The notes under the pieces are model-generated. The model worked only from the letters and a program-made list of their open reading frames with translations, was not told the origin of the DNA and searched no databases. A stretch of 64,000 nt of DNA from Arthrobacter sp. Leaf337 (GTDB taxonomy: Bacteria > Actinomycetota > Actinomycetes > Actinomycetales > Micrococcaceae): the NCBI RefSeq assembly GCF_001423745.1, contig NZ_LMPC01000030.1:500-64499 (forward strand). Direction: 5' to 3'. Each line of letters begins with the position of its first letter. The stretch's first letter is position 1. Below, piece by piece: positions 16,425 through 26,500 of the stretch. Position numbers and translations under genes: made by a program.

Positions 16425-16489
16425 GAAACCCTCCGAAAACATATACAACAGTGTCAGTAAACGGCCAGGTTGATCCGGCCACTCAAGCG

Positions 16490-16508
16490 GTGCGGACTTG
16501 GTCCGTAC
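16490..16508. promoter_or_regulatory. 19-bp imperfect palindrome upstream of the secreted protein gene
   Basis: GTGCGGAC-TTG-GTCCGTAC has eight-base arms with a single mismatch around a 3-base centre. It lies about 66 bases before the ATG at 16424 and about 105 bases before the divergent gene at 16613, a suitable position for an operator. No cognate regulator is identified. Confidence 0.4.
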
Positions 16509-16612
16509 TCCCCTTACATCGCCCCGGGCTCCGGAAAAGTTACGCGGCCCCGCAAATTCTTTTGAGAACGCATGTCCGCCGGCCGAATCGGGACCGGCGC
16601 TAGGATCAGGGC

Positions 16613-17206
16613 ATGGGCAAGCCGACCGATCTGAAGAACGCTGCGAAAACCTGGCAGACCATGGCGGACAGCAACCGTGCGCTGCTCCTGCGCAAGTCCG
16701 GCCACGATGCCGGCTGGTGGGCTGCGCAGGGCCGTGAGGCGGGGCTGCGGAATGATGCGGAGCTCCGCAACTGGATGCGGGACAGGCACGGCATAACCGG
16801 TTACGCGCAGTATGCCGTGTCCTGGGAGATGTTTGGTTACCCCGAATTCATGCTGCGCGACGCCGACGAACTGATCGATGCCCAGTACGCCGGCCACCCC
16901 GGACTGCGGCCGATCGCGGACGCTCTCCTGGCTTGGGCGGCCGAAACGGAGGGCGTGGAGATGCAGCTCAGGAAGGGCTACGTGTCCCTCCACTCGCCGC
17001 GGCGGAAGTTCGCCCAGGTCACGCGGGCCAACAACACCAGCGTGGACCTTACGCTCCGGCTGGACGCTCCGGCGGAGGGCCGGCTCAGCGCAGTCAAAGT
17101 GCGCGATGGCGATTTCTTTGACCGAAAGGTCCGGCTGACGTCAGCCGAGGACGTGGACGACGACGTCCTGGGCTTCCTCGCGGAAGCGCTCCACCAGAAC
17201 AGCTGA
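16613..17206 (+). CDS. DUF5655/DUF4287-like protein
   Basis: A 197-residue soluble protein. The first 75 residues (KTWQTMADSNRALLLRKSGHDAGWW and the HGITGYAQYAVSWEMFGYPEF block) resemble the DUF4287 segment, and the C-terminal half (PIADALLAWAAETEGVEMQLRKG, KFAQVTRANNTSVDLTLRL) resembles the DUF5655 domain, a small basic fold of unknown role. It probably acts in the cytosol; no catalytic residues can be named. It is convergent with the sensor kinase gene. Confidence 0.75.
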   Translation: MGKPTDLKNAAKTWQTMADSNRALLLRKSGHDAGWWAAQGREAGLRNDAELRNWMRDRHGITGYAQYAVSWEMFGYPEFMLRDADELIDAQYAGHPGLRPIADALLAWAAETEGVEMQLRKGYVSLHSPRRKFAQVTRANNTSVDLTLRLDAPAEGRLSAVKVRDGDFFDRKVRLTSAEDVDDDVLGFLAEALHQNS

Positions 17207-17227
17207 GCCGGAACAGCTGAGCCTCTG

Positions 17228-18955
17228 TCAGGTCTGGGCCGCCGGAAGAACGAAGGACACCGTTGTGCCCTCCCCCGGGGCACTGGTGAGGCTGATCGAG
17301 CCGCCGTGTCCTTCGATGATGGTCTTGCTGATGGGAAGGCCAAGGCCTGCTCCCGGAATGGCTGTATCGCGGGATCTGGCGGATCGGAAAAACTTGGTAA
17401 AGGCCTGTTCCTGATCTTCCTTCGTCATGCCTATGCCCGTGTCGCTGACGGAGCAGACCAGTGCCTTGCCGTTCCTGCGGGCCCGGACGGTGATCCGTCC
17501 GCCGTCCGGTGAGTACTTCACCGCGTTTGATATCAGATTGCCCACCACCTGCCGGATCCTGACCGGGTCCACCCGGGCAGTCAGCGGTTCTTCCGCGTCG
17601 AGCACCAGGGCCGCTCCGCAGAGTGCGGCCTTCTCGTGGTTGGCGGCCACCGCGGCGGCGAGCAGGCCTGCGATGTCCGTCTCCTGCGGGACGAGCTCCA
17701 CGTCTTCGGAAGCGACGGCAATCAGGTCATTCACGAGGCCCAGAAGGTGGCCGGCGTTCCGCTCCACGATCCGCAGCTCGGCCTGGATGTCCTCGTGGCC
17801 TGGTTCGTCGATGAGCAGTTCCAGGTAACCGAGTATTGACGTCAGCGGCGTGCGAAGCTCATGGGATACCGTAGCGACGAAGTTGTCCTTGGCCGCGAGG
17901 GCGTTGATCAGCGCTGTCACCTCGGCGAAGGTGACGACGGCTCCGGTGTTGGTCCCGTCCATGGACCGGATGGCGCGGCCGCTGACGGAATAGGCCCGCT
18001 GCCCGGCGTCCTCGCCGGCCCAGTACAGCTCATTGGTGAACGCCTCACCGCGGGATGCCCTCACGGCAGGGAATCCGTCCGGCGGCACCGGGGTGGTCCT
18101 GTCGCCATAAAAAAGCTCGGGAGATCCGGTGCCGGGGATCAGCCGGGCCAACGACGGGTCGGTCCGCATCGCCCTGTTGGTCAGCACATCCTCACCGTTT
18201 GCGTCCACCACCCAGACGCCCACATCGACGGTTGAAAGCACGGCATCAAGCAGCCGCTGGCGCCGGACGCTCTCGGCGAGGGTTGCTGCCAGGTCACGGT
18301 CCTTCCGGACCAGGGTCCCGCGTTGCCGGTACAGTGCACCGGCAACCACGTGGGCCGTCACGGCGATTGCCGCCATCACCAGCGGCAGGAAGATTGTCCG
18401 GATCATTGAACCCTGCAACGGGTCAGCTTCCAAGGCGGCGGCCGGGACGACGGTGCTAAGTACTGTGCCGAGAACTGCCAGGACCACCCGGTGCCGGTGC
18501 CGGCTCACGGACAGCCATACCACCGGGAAAACCAGCAGCAGGCTCAGGACGTTGAAGCTGGGGCCGCCGGCTTGCCGTGTAAAGCCGATGGCCACACAGT
18601 CAAGGACCGGTATCAGCGTGAACGCCTCGGGATGAAGCTTCCCCCATGGCACGGCAAGGCAGAGTCCGAACAACGTGGCATGCGCCAGCACGGCAATCCT
18701 GAAGGTGTCGTCCGCCAGCGTTGCCGGGCTGAAGATCGCAGCAGCCACCACAACCAGGAACAAGGTAACGGACAGAGGCAGCTGGCTCATCACCACGCGG
18801 CCCCGGACCCCGAGCCTGCCGAAGAACCGGTCGATCCAGTCGGCGAGCAGCGCGTCCCAGCCCGGCGATGCGGCATCCGCCGGTGGCCTGTCATTGCCTG
18901 GCGCTGCCGCCCGCTGCCTCATGTCGGTCGGGCCGCTTGCTTGGATACGTTTCAT
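17228..18955 (-). CDS. Membrane sensor histidine kinase with PAS-like domain (orphan)
   Basis: A 575-residue kinase. Several membrane segments lie between residues 50 and 205 (LPLSVTLFLVVVAAAIF, IFLPLVMAAIAVTAHVV), followed by a PAS-like region that starts LLDAVLSTVDVGVWVVDANG. The phospho-acceptor H box is FVATVSHELRTPLTSI, the ATP-binding N box VGNLISNAVKYSPDGG, G1 DTGIGM and G2 GAGLGLPISKTIIEGHGG. All key catalytic motifs are intact. No response regulator gene is adjacent on either side, so its partner must be encoded elsewhere. The input domain is of the integral-membrane type, so the signal is probably sensed in or near the membrane. Confidence 0.9.
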   Translation of the reverse strand: MKRIQASGPTDMRQRAAAPGNDRPPADAASPGWDALLADWIDRFFGRLGVRGRVVMSQLPLSVTLFLVVVAAAIFSPATLADDTFRIAVLAHATLFGLCLAVPWGKLHPEAFTLIPVLDCVAIGFTRQAGGPSFNVLSLLLVFPVVWLSVSRHRHRVVLAVLGTVLSTVVPAAALEADPLQGSMIRTIFLPLVMAAIAVTAHVVAGALYRQRGTLVRKDRDLAATLAESVRRQRLLDAVLSTVDVGVWVVDANGEDVLTNRAMRTDPSLARLIPGTGSPELFYGDRTTPVPPDGFPAVRASRGEAFTNELYWAGEDAGQRAYSVSGRAIRSMDGTNTGAVVTFAEVTALINALAAKDNFVATVSHELRTPLTSILGYLELLIDEPGHEDIQAELRIVERNAGHLLGLVNDLIAVASEDVELVPQETDIAGLLAAAVAANHEKAALCGAALVLDAEEPLTARVDPVRIRQVVGNLISNAVKYSPDGGRITVRARRNGKALVCSVSDTGIGMTKEDQEQAFTKFFRSARSRDTAIPGAGLGLPISKTIIEGHGGSISLTSAPGEGTTVSFVLPAAQT

Positions 18956-19109
18956 CTGTCTGTCCCCCCGGCACAGAAAAGAATCCCCCGGGCTGCTTCA
19001 AGGGCGCTGACCTCAGTGTAGACCGCCTGGAGGCGGGACCGGCATTGCGACGCTACCCCGCGCCGTACGCAGCCGGTGCCCTAAGCCGCGCGCTGTGAAA
19101 AGATCAAGC

Positions 19110-20342
19110 ATGCGTCCCATGCAGCACTCCAGCAAACTCCAGAACGTCCGCTATGAACTCCGCGGGCCCATCCTCCAGGCGGCGAAGGAGATGGAAGCCG
19201 AAGGGCACCGGATCCTCAAGATGAATCTTGGCGACACGGCGCCGTTCGGACTGGAGACCCCCGAGTCCGTAGTGGTGGACATGATCCACCACCTGCGCGG
19301 GGCGCAGGGCTACAGCGACTCCAAAGGCATCTTCTCCGCGCGTACGGCGATCTCGCAGTACTACCAGACCCGCGGCCTGATGCAGATCGGCGTCGAGGAC
19401 ATCTTCATCGGCAACGGCGTGAGCGAACTTATTTCCATGTGCCTCCAGGCCTTCATGGAAGACGGCGACGAGGTCCTCATCCCGGCCCCCGATTACCCGC
19501 TGTGGACAGCCGCCGTCACCCTGACCGGCGGCAAGCCCGTGCACTACCTGTGCGACGAGGACGAGCACTGGTGGCCGGACATGGCCGACGTCGAATCGAA
19601 GATCACCAAGCGCACCAGGGCAATCGTGATCATCAACCCGAACAATCCCACGGGCGCCGTCTACCCGCGGCATATCCTGGAGCAGTTTGCGGCGCTGGCC
19701 CGCAAACACCACCTGGTGCTGTTCTCGGACGAGATCTACGAGAAGATCCTGTACGAGAAGGCCCAGCACATCCATACCGCGTCCGTGGCGGAGGACATCT
19801 GCGTCCTGACATTCAGCGGCCTCTCCAAGGCCTACCGGATGCCCGGATACCGCGCCGGATGGGTAGCCGTCACCGGCCCGCTCGCGGCAACCCAGGCCTA
19901 CCGGGAAGGCCTGGAGCTGCTGGCTTCCCTGCGCCTGTGCCCCAACGTCCCCGCCCAGCATGCCATCCAGACGTGCCTCGGCGGCTACCAGAGCATCGAG
20001 GCCCTGGTCCGGCCCGGCGGCCGGCTGCGCGAGCAGCGGGACCGCGCCCACCAGCTGCTCACCGCGATTCCCGGTGTCACGTGTGTCCCGGCGGCGGCCG
20101 CCATGTACCTGTTTCCCCGCCTGGACCCGGAACTCTACCCGTTCAAGAGCGACGAACAGTTCGTCCTGGACCTCCTGCGTGAACAGAAGATCCTGGTCTC
20201 GCACGGTACTGCGTTCAACTGGCCCAGGCCGGACCACTTCCGCTTTGTCATCCTTCCGTCAGTCGAGGACATCGAGGAAGCAGTGCGCCGCATCGCCGCA
20301 TTCCTCGCCTCGTACCGGATCAGCGTGGAGGACGAGGACTGA
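19110..20342 (+). CDS. alaA: PLP-dependent aminotransferase, AlaA-like
   Basis: A fold-type I aminotransferase of about 410 residues. The N-terminus (SSKLQNVRYELRGPILQAA and KMNLGDTAPFGLETP) is typical of the AlaA/alanine transaminase group that converts pyruvate and glutamate to alanine and 2-oxoglutarate. Other landmarks are VIINPNNPTGAVY, SDEIYEKILYE, the PLP lysine in TFSGLSKAYRMPGYRAGW, and the substrate-binding arginine in the C-terminal HFRFVILPS. GTG at 19095 is an alternative start; ATG at 19110 or 19119 fits homologues better. No strong ribosome-binding site precedes any of them. Confidence 0.85.
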   Translation: MRPMQHSSKLQNVRYELRGPILQAAKEMEAEGHRILKMNLGDTAPFGLETPESVVVDMIHHLRGAQGYSDSKGIFSARTAISQYYQTRGLMQIGVEDIFIGNGVSELISMCLQAFMEDGDEVLIPAPDYPLWTAAVTLTGGKPVHYLCDEDEHWWPDMADVESKITKRTRAIVIINPNNPTGAVYPRHILEQFAALARKHHLVLFSDEIYEKILYEKAQHIHTASVAEDICVLTFSGLSKAYRMPGYRAGWVAVTGPLAATQAYREGLELLASLRLCPNVPAQHAIQTCLGGYQSIEALVRPGGRLREQRDRAHQLLTAIPGVTCVPAAAAMYLFPRLDPELYPFKSDEQFVLDLLREQKILVSHGTAFNWPRPDHFRFVILPSVEDIEEAVRRIAAFLASYRISVEDED

Positions 20343-20359
20343 GTCAGGACCCGGCCGTC

Positions 20360-22363
20360 TCAGGACGCGGCGGCCATCGGCGTGTAGCTGAAGGACTTCA
20401 GCGTCAGTGTCCCGTCCTTGGTCAGCGCCTTCAGGCCCGTGGGAGCACCGGACGGAAAGACGAGGGACGTAAGGGTTCGCTCCCCGCCGTTGACGAACAC
20501 TTCCACGGTGCTGTGGTCCACATAGACCGTCAGCTCGACCTTGCCGTCACGGGGTGCGGATGCCGTCCGGCGGACCGCGCCGTAGTCGGGCGCGAGTCCG
20601 GCGGTTTCCTTGGCGGCGCCGTCCCGGGAAACGAAGGCCGCTTCCGATTCGAAGTCATAGCCCACGGTGGCGAAGACGCCGTTTTCGGCCAGCAGCTCCA
20701 CCCGGGCTTCGGAGCCGTCGTCGCCCGCCGCGCGTTCAAGCGTGAGGTCGAGGCGGTACGCTCCCCCCGCCGGTGCGGGAAGGCCCTGGTCGGGGAGGCC
20801 CTGTTCGGGGAGGCTGGCCGCACCGTCAGGAGTTAGTTTCCGCTCCCCCGCCGTCACGGTTTCACCTTGGAGGGACTTCAGGGCGTTGGTGGGAGTGGAG
20901 ACGAGCGTGGGCTTCCCGGAGACGGTCTTGAGCCGGATATCCCGCACCACGGTGTCAGCGCCGCCGTGCCAGTCTTGGGTGGGCAGTTTACGCGCATAGG
21001 CCCAGTTGTTCAGCCAGGCAATGCTGTGGCGGGATCCCATGCGCTGGCCCTCCGTGAGCCGGGGGTCGTCCCAGGTCACGGCAGCGTAGAAATCGGAGCC
21101 GTCATCCAGCCACTGGTGTTTGTCGTCCGAAGGCTCGAACCGGGTCCCGTCCCAGTTGCCGGTCCAGTAGGCGACGCCGGTGGCCCTTCCTTCCTCGGCC
21201 CCGTTGGCGCTGGCGGCCAGCACCCAGGTCCGTTTGGCGGGATCGCCGTCGACGTCGAGCTGGAAGAGTTCGGGGCACTCAAGGATCCCCAGGCCCTTGC
21301 GTTCAAAGCCCGACAGGTAGTTCCACTCCTTCAGGTTGGCCGAGGCATACAGCCCGATCTTCCCACCCTCGGCCAGGGCCATCACCCATTGGTCGTTCGC
21401 CTCATCGCGGATGATCTTCGGGTCGCGCCAGTGCTGCTCCCCCGGGTTGTCCATGACAGGGTTCCCGTCGTAGGGCTTGAACGAATAGCCCTTGTCGGTG
21501 GAATAGAAGAGAGACTGCCGCTGGATGCCCTCGTCCTGCTGCGTCATGACGGCGACGACGGCGCCCTTCCCGAACCCTGCGGAGTTCTCGTAATCCACCA
21601 CGGCGCTGCCCGTTTCGATGTCGCCCAGGCCGTTCTTGTACTTTTCAATGGCCACCCCCTCGTCTTTCCAATGCACCAGGTCGGTGCTGGTGAGGTGGTA
21701 CCACTCGGTGCCGTTTTCCTCCGGGTAGCCGGCGTTGTAGAGGTAGTAATAGTGCCAGAGACCGTCCAGCAAGAACGGCCGCTGGGGATCGTTCATCCAG
21801 TTCTCGCGGGGCGTGATGTGGTAGCCGGGCCGGTAGCCGGAGGCGCCCTCCGGACGCGCGAAAGCGGACTCCGCCGGCGCCGGCTGTTCCGGCCCGGCTC
21901 CCAGGTCGGCCAGCATCGCATCCACGGCTTCCGGGGTAACGCAGTCCGGCCGGGAAATATCCGCGGAGCCCGCGCGCGCTGCCTTTGCCAGTACCGCGGA
22001 GTCCTGCTCGCTGGACCGCACCGTCACCGCCTGCCCCACGCGGGCTGCGGCCACCCACCCGTCGGCACAGTCGATGGCGCGGAGGTCTGAGACGCCGTCG
22101 GTCCGCAGCGGGCGCGCGAGGTTCTCCAGGCTGCGGTCTCCCCCGGCCAGCCAGAATGAGCCATATCGTCCCGAGTCCTTCTTGGCTTCCGCCTGGGCGT
22201 CAGCAACGTCAGCAAGGGCCCCCGCGGCGGGGCCGGCAGGGGCCGGCTGCTGCCCCGCACCCACCACGATGGCCACGGCCACCAGCACGAGAGCCAAGGC
22301 GGCGGCCGCTGCGGCCCACAGGGCCCGTGGCGTGATTTTGCTGGGAAGGAACCTGAGAGACAT
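20360..22363 (-). CDS. Glycoside hydrolase family 32 (levanase/fructanase-like), membrane-anchored
   Basis: A 667-residue enzyme that should cleave beta-fructosidic bonds in sucrose, levan or inulin. The catalytic landmarks of GH32 are all present: nucleophile Asp in ENWMNDPQRP near residue 188, the RDPK motif stabilising the transition state (HWRDPKIIRD), and the acid/base Glu in LECPELFQL. A C-terminal beta-sandwich ends with the HSTVEVFVNGGE block. Residues 15-38 form one membrane helix without a lipobox, so the enzyme is probably anchored outside the membrane. About 110 residues between the helix and the catalytic domain match no GH32 part; they loosely recall a pilin-like head. ATG at 22363 is chosen over GTG at 22369. 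Confidence 0.9.
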   Translation of the reverse strand: MSLRFLPSKITPRALWAAAAAALALVLVAVAIVVGAGQQPAPAGPAAGALADVADAQAEAKKDSGRYGSFWLAGGDRSLENLARPLRTDGVSDLRAIDCADGWVAAARVGQAVTVRSSEQDSAVLAKAARAGSADISRPDCVTPEAVDAMLADLGAGPEQPAPAESAFARPEGASGYRPGYHITPRENWMNDPQRPFLLDGLWHYYYLYNAGYPEENGTEWYHLTSTDLVHWKDEGVAIEKYKNGLGDIETGSAVVDYENSAGFGKGAVVAVMTQQDEGIQRQSLFYSTDKGYSFKPYDGNPVMDNPGEQHWRDPKIIRDEANDQWVMALAEGGKIGLYASANLKEWNYLSGFERKGLGILECPELFQLDVDGDPAKRTWVLAASANGAEEGRATGVAYWTGNWDGTRFEPSDDKHQWLDDGSDFYAAVTWDDPRLTEGQRMGSRHSIAWLNNWAYARKLPTQDWHGGADTVVRDIRLKTVSGKPTLVSTPTNALKSLQGETVTAGERKLTPDGAASLPEQGLPDQGLPAPAGGAYRLDLTLERAAGDDGSEARVELLAENGVFATVGYDFESEAAFVSRDGAAKETAGLAPDYGAVRRTASAPRDGKVELTVYVDHSTVEVFVNGGERTLTSLVFPSGAPTGLKALTKDGTLTLKSFSYTPMAAAS

Positions 22364-22387
22364 GTCCACCGATCATCGGGATGCACA

Positions 22388-22422
22388 AACGCCGGCGCCG
22401 GTTTTTGGCCGGCGCCGGCGTT
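22388..22422. terminator. Perfect 14-bp inverted repeat hairpin, probable terminator or processing site
   Basis: AACGCCGGCGCCGG (22388-22401) and its exact complement (22409-22422) flank a 7-base loop. It lies between the end of the DMP19-like gene and the start of the GH32 gene, both on the minus strand. No T-run follows on either strand, so intrinsic termination would be atypical. Confidence 0.55.
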
Positions 22423-22517
22423 CATGTTGGTCTGATTCCGCTCAATTTTACAGGGTTTGCGCCTCCGAGGTCCCGCCGGAGTCCTGGCACGGCATTGGCA
22501 CGGCCTTGGCGGCGGCT

Positions 22518-23384
22518 TTAGGCGTCGGCTTCTTCGAACTCCACCGCGGCCACGATCTCCCTCGTCGAAGGGCTGATCATGTAGGCCTCGTCGTCCTCCT
22601 CCACCATGATGAAATCGCCCTGGTCCGTGGTGAAGTGCCAGGCGAGGACGGTCTCACCGTTGTGCTCGTAGTTGGGGTCGCCCATGGTGATTTTCTGGAG
22701 CTCCTGGCCCGCGACGTCACACAGTTCGCGGATGATCAGTTCAAACTCCGGCGCGTTCTCAAGGGCTTCCTCCGCGGCCTCGGCCTGGCGCTCCGCAAGG
22801 TTGGGGATCTGGGCCACACGCTCGGCGATGTGCAGCTCCAGCTGCTCGTCGTCCAGCAGCAGCAGGCCTTCCTGGCCGCGGAGCCACGCGGCGTTGAGCT
22901 CGAGGATGTCCTCGGTCTCCAGCAGCGACTCGAATGCTTCGTCGAGCTCTTCGAGCTCCCTGACTGCTTCCGGGGAGGTTGTCCCGCCGTCGGCTTCGCC
23001 GAAGCTTTCCGTATCCCCGTCCAGATACGCGTCGGCGTCGTCCTCGCTGAGCGCGTCAAAGGCCGCGGCGGTGCGGTTGAACAGCGCCAGGTGGGCGGTG
23101 GCGCCCATTCCTTCCAGGCCTTCGCGCACGTAGGCGTCAATCTCGTCGCGCTCCGGCACCGTGAAGACGTACTGCGCGAAGCCGCCGGCCAGCGCCTGGG
23201 TGAGGTAGAAGTCGACGTAGTAGCTGCGGAGTGCGTTGGGCGCGATTTCCGGGGCGTCGAGGAGCTCCGCGTACATGGCGTTGACCACGGTCACGTTGGA
23301 GTCGACAACGTCTTCGTTGGCCGTTTCGGTGCTTTCGATTGCCAGGACGACGGGGTGCTTGCTGGCGGGCTGACCGGTGCTCAT
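22518..23384 (-). CDS. DMP19/DUF4375-like acidic protein
   Basis: A 288-residue soluble, very acidic protein (many Asp/Glu, for example LSEDDADAYLDGD). Residues 35-75 (NAMYAELLDAPEIAPNALRS, YYVDFYLTQALAGGFAQYVF) resemble the DMP19/DUF4375 family, in which a long helix is followed by a GGF-Q-YF pattern. DMP19 proteins have been described as DNA-mimic proteins, but that function cannot be assumed here. The C-terminal part (VLAWHFTTDQGDFIMVEEDD) looks like a separate small beta domain. It is divergent from the SNF2 helicase gene. Confidence 0.65.
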   Translation of the reverse strand: MSTGQPASKHPVVLAIESTETANEDVVDSNVTVVNAMYAELLDAPEIAPNALRSYYVDFYLTQALAGGFAQYVFTVPERDEIDAYVREGLEGMGATAHLALFNRTAAAFDALSEDDADAYLDGDTESFGEADGGTTSPEAVRELEELDEAFESLLETEDILELNAAWLRGQEGLLLLDDEQLELHIAERVAQIPNLAERQAEAAEEALENAPEFELIIRELCDVAGQELQKITMGDPNYEHNGETVLAWHFTTDQGDFIMVEEDDEAYMISPSTREIVAAVEFEEADA

Positions 23385-23561
23385 GGGAAATCCTCACTGC
23401 TGAAAGCGGGTGGTGCTTGGGACCCTTTCACGCTACGCGGCGCACCGGTCTGCGGGTTGAGGCGGAGTTGAACGTTGGGCGAAGTTTCAGGGCCCCTCCC
23501 GGCTCGCTAAGATGGATCAGATAACCTGCAGATTTTTGACCTGCTGAAAGTAGCGCGCACC

Positions 23562-26500
23562 ATGCCATCCCAACCGGACGAGAGTGCGGCACTGGCAATA
23601 CAGACCCCCGCGATCAACGACCGCTCCCTCGCGGCCGGACTCGCCTACGCCATGGGCAGCCGGGTTTCGGGGATCTCCTTTGATGCCGCCACCGGCCTGA
23701 TGCTCGGCAAGGTCCGCGGCGGGTCGGACGCGCCGTATTCAACCACCGCGAAGCTGGTCCGCAAGGCCGGCGGCTGGAGCTGCACCGTCGGCGTCTGCAG
23801 CTGCCCCGTGCGGAAGGACTGCAAGCACGTGGCCGCGCTGCTGTTCGCGGCCGAGGACAATCCGGCCACCCGCGTCCAGCTCCTGGCCCCGGCTGAATCC
23901 ACCCGGCTGTCCCGTGAGCCACTCGTGCAGGAGATGCCGGACTGGGAACAAGCCCTGGGACCGCTCATTGCCCGGCCGGGAATCACCCCGTCCACCAACG
24001 GCATCCCGCTGGCCCTGCAGTTCGACATCGAAGAGCCGGCACCGCACTTCTCCTACACCGGCCGGCGCGATCCGCTCCGCAGTGTCCGGCAGCTCAAGGC
24101 CCGCCCGGTGATCATGGGCGCCAAGGGCAAGTGGATCCGCGGCGACGTCTCCTGGAACACCCTCAGCTACCTCAACTACCGGCGCGAATGCAACGAAGCC
24201 CATGTGGAGTGGATGCAGGAATTCCTCGCGTCCCACACCGCTCTCGCCAACCGCCAGCACAATTCCACCGCGCCCTGGCTGGGACTGAACACCTATGCCG
24301 GGAAGAACCTGTGGAGCCTGCTCGCCCAGGCCCGGAAGATCGGCGTCGCGCTGGTCCACACCGGCAGCCAGGAGCCCGTGCGGTTCGTGGAGGAACCGGC
24401 CGCCGTCGGCCTTAACCTGACCCGTTTCGGTACTTCCGGCGGGGGCGCGGGCGGCGGTACCGCCGCCGGTACCGCCGTCGAAAACAGCAAAACGTCCGAC
24501 GACGGCGGGCTGACGCTGGCTCCCACCATCACCGTTGAGGGGGAAGTGGTTGATCCGGCGTCCGTGGGGACGATCGGCCGGCCGGCTCACGGGATCTTCC
24601 TGACATCCGGGGCGGATGCCCTTCCGGGCGTGGGCAGCGGATCGATCATCACCCTTGCTCCCCTGGAAACCGGCCTCAGCGAAGAACTCCTGACGTTCGT
24701 CACGGCCGGCAGCACCCTTCACATTCCGGCCCGGGACGAGACCCGCTTCCTCACCGGCTTCTATCCCAAGCTCAAGCAGGCTGCCCGGGTCACGGCGTCG
24801 GATGAGTCCGTGGAACTGCCCTCGCTGGCCGTTCCCACGTTGTCCCTCCTGGCCAACTACGGCAGCGACCATAAGGTGCGGCTGCACTGGGAGTGGCATT
24901 ACACGTCCGGGAACCTGGTCACGGCACAGCCGCTGTGGCGGCACCCGGGCGACCACGGTTACCGGGACGATCCTGCGGAGGCCCGCATCCTCGAGGCTGT
25001 GGGCCAGCCCTGGGAAGTGGTCCCCAAGCTGGGCGAATCCGCTACGGGCGGCTGGGGAACCCCGCGGCTGGCGCCGTCGGTGGAGCTGGGCGGGCTGGAT
25101 ACCCTGGCCTTCACGGAGGAGGTGCTCCCCCGGCTCCGCAACACCCCGGACGTGGTGGTGGACACCGCGGGAGACATCGCCGACTACCGCGAGGCCGAAG
25201 AAGCGCCCGTGGTGGCCATCTCCACGAAGGCCACGGACCAGCGCGACTGGTTCGACCTCGGCATTGTGATCACGCTTGAGGGCCAGCCGGTTTCCTTCGC
25301 TGCACTGTTCTCCGCGCTCGCGGCCGGCGAAACCCGGATGCTCCTGCCCAGCGGCGCGTACTTCTCCCTGGACCTGCCCGAACTGCATCAGCTGCGTGCA
25401 CTCATTGATGAGGCGCGTTCCCTGCAGGACAACAAGGACGCGCCGCTGCAGATCAGCCGGTTCCAGGCCGGGCTCTGGGACGAGCTCGCTCACCTCGGCA
25501 TCGTGGACCAGCAGGCTTCCGCGTGGCGCGAAGCCGTGGGCGGGCTGCTGGAGGGCGGCATCAAGGGACTGCCCCTTCCGGCCACTCTGAATGCGGAGCT
25601 GCGCCCGTACCAGCTGGAAGGCTTCAACTGGCTCAGCTTCCTCTACAAGCATGGGCTCGGCGGGGTGCTGGCGGACGACATGGGCCTGGGCAAGACCGTC
25701 CAGGCGTTGGCCCTGGTCTGCGCTGCGAAGGAAGCCGCGGAGGGACTGCTCGATGGCGCCGGCGCACCGGGCGCTGCCCCCGGCTCCGCACCCTTCCTGG
25801 TAGTGGCGCCCACCAGTGTGGTGGGTAACTGGGAGGCCGAAACCGCGCGGTTCGCTCCGGGGCTCACCGTCCGCGCCATCGGCGAAACGTTCGCCAAGAA
25901 CGGAGTGGACCCGGCCGAGGCGATGGCCGGCGCGGACATCGTGATTACGTCCTACGCCCTCTTCCGGATCGACTACGAGGCGTATGCGTCACGGGAGTGG
26001 GCCGCCCTGGTACTGGACGAGGCCCAGTTCGTGAAGAACCACCAGTCCAAGGCGTACCAGTGCGCCCGCAAGCTGCCGGCCGCGTTCAAGCTGGCCATCA
26101 CCGGAACACCGCTGGAGAACAACCTGATGGAGTTCTGGGCTCTCACTTCGATTGTGGCCCCCGGCCTCTTCGCGAGCCCCAGCCGGTTCGCCGAGTACTA
26201 CCAGAAGCCTGTGGAAAAGAACGGTGACAAGGGACAGCTGGACAAGCTCCGCCGTCGGGTCCGTCCGCTCATGATGCGCCGCACCAAGGAGCAGGTCATC
26301 CACGACCTGCCGCCAAAGCAGGAGCAGATCCTGGAGGTGGTGCTGAATCCGCGGCACCAGAAGGTGTACCAGACGCATCTGCAGCGCGAGCGCCAAAAGA
26401 TCCTGGGCCTCATCGAAGACGTCAACAAGAACCGCTTCACCATCTTCCAGTCGCTCACCCTGCTGCGTCAGCTCAGCCTGGACGCATCCCTGGTGGACCC

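Noticed and set aside
20867..22090. Long plus-strand open frame opposite the GH32 gene
   Set aside because: Antisense shadow; the GH32 frame has all catalytic motifs, while this one shows only Val/Gly/His-rich filler.
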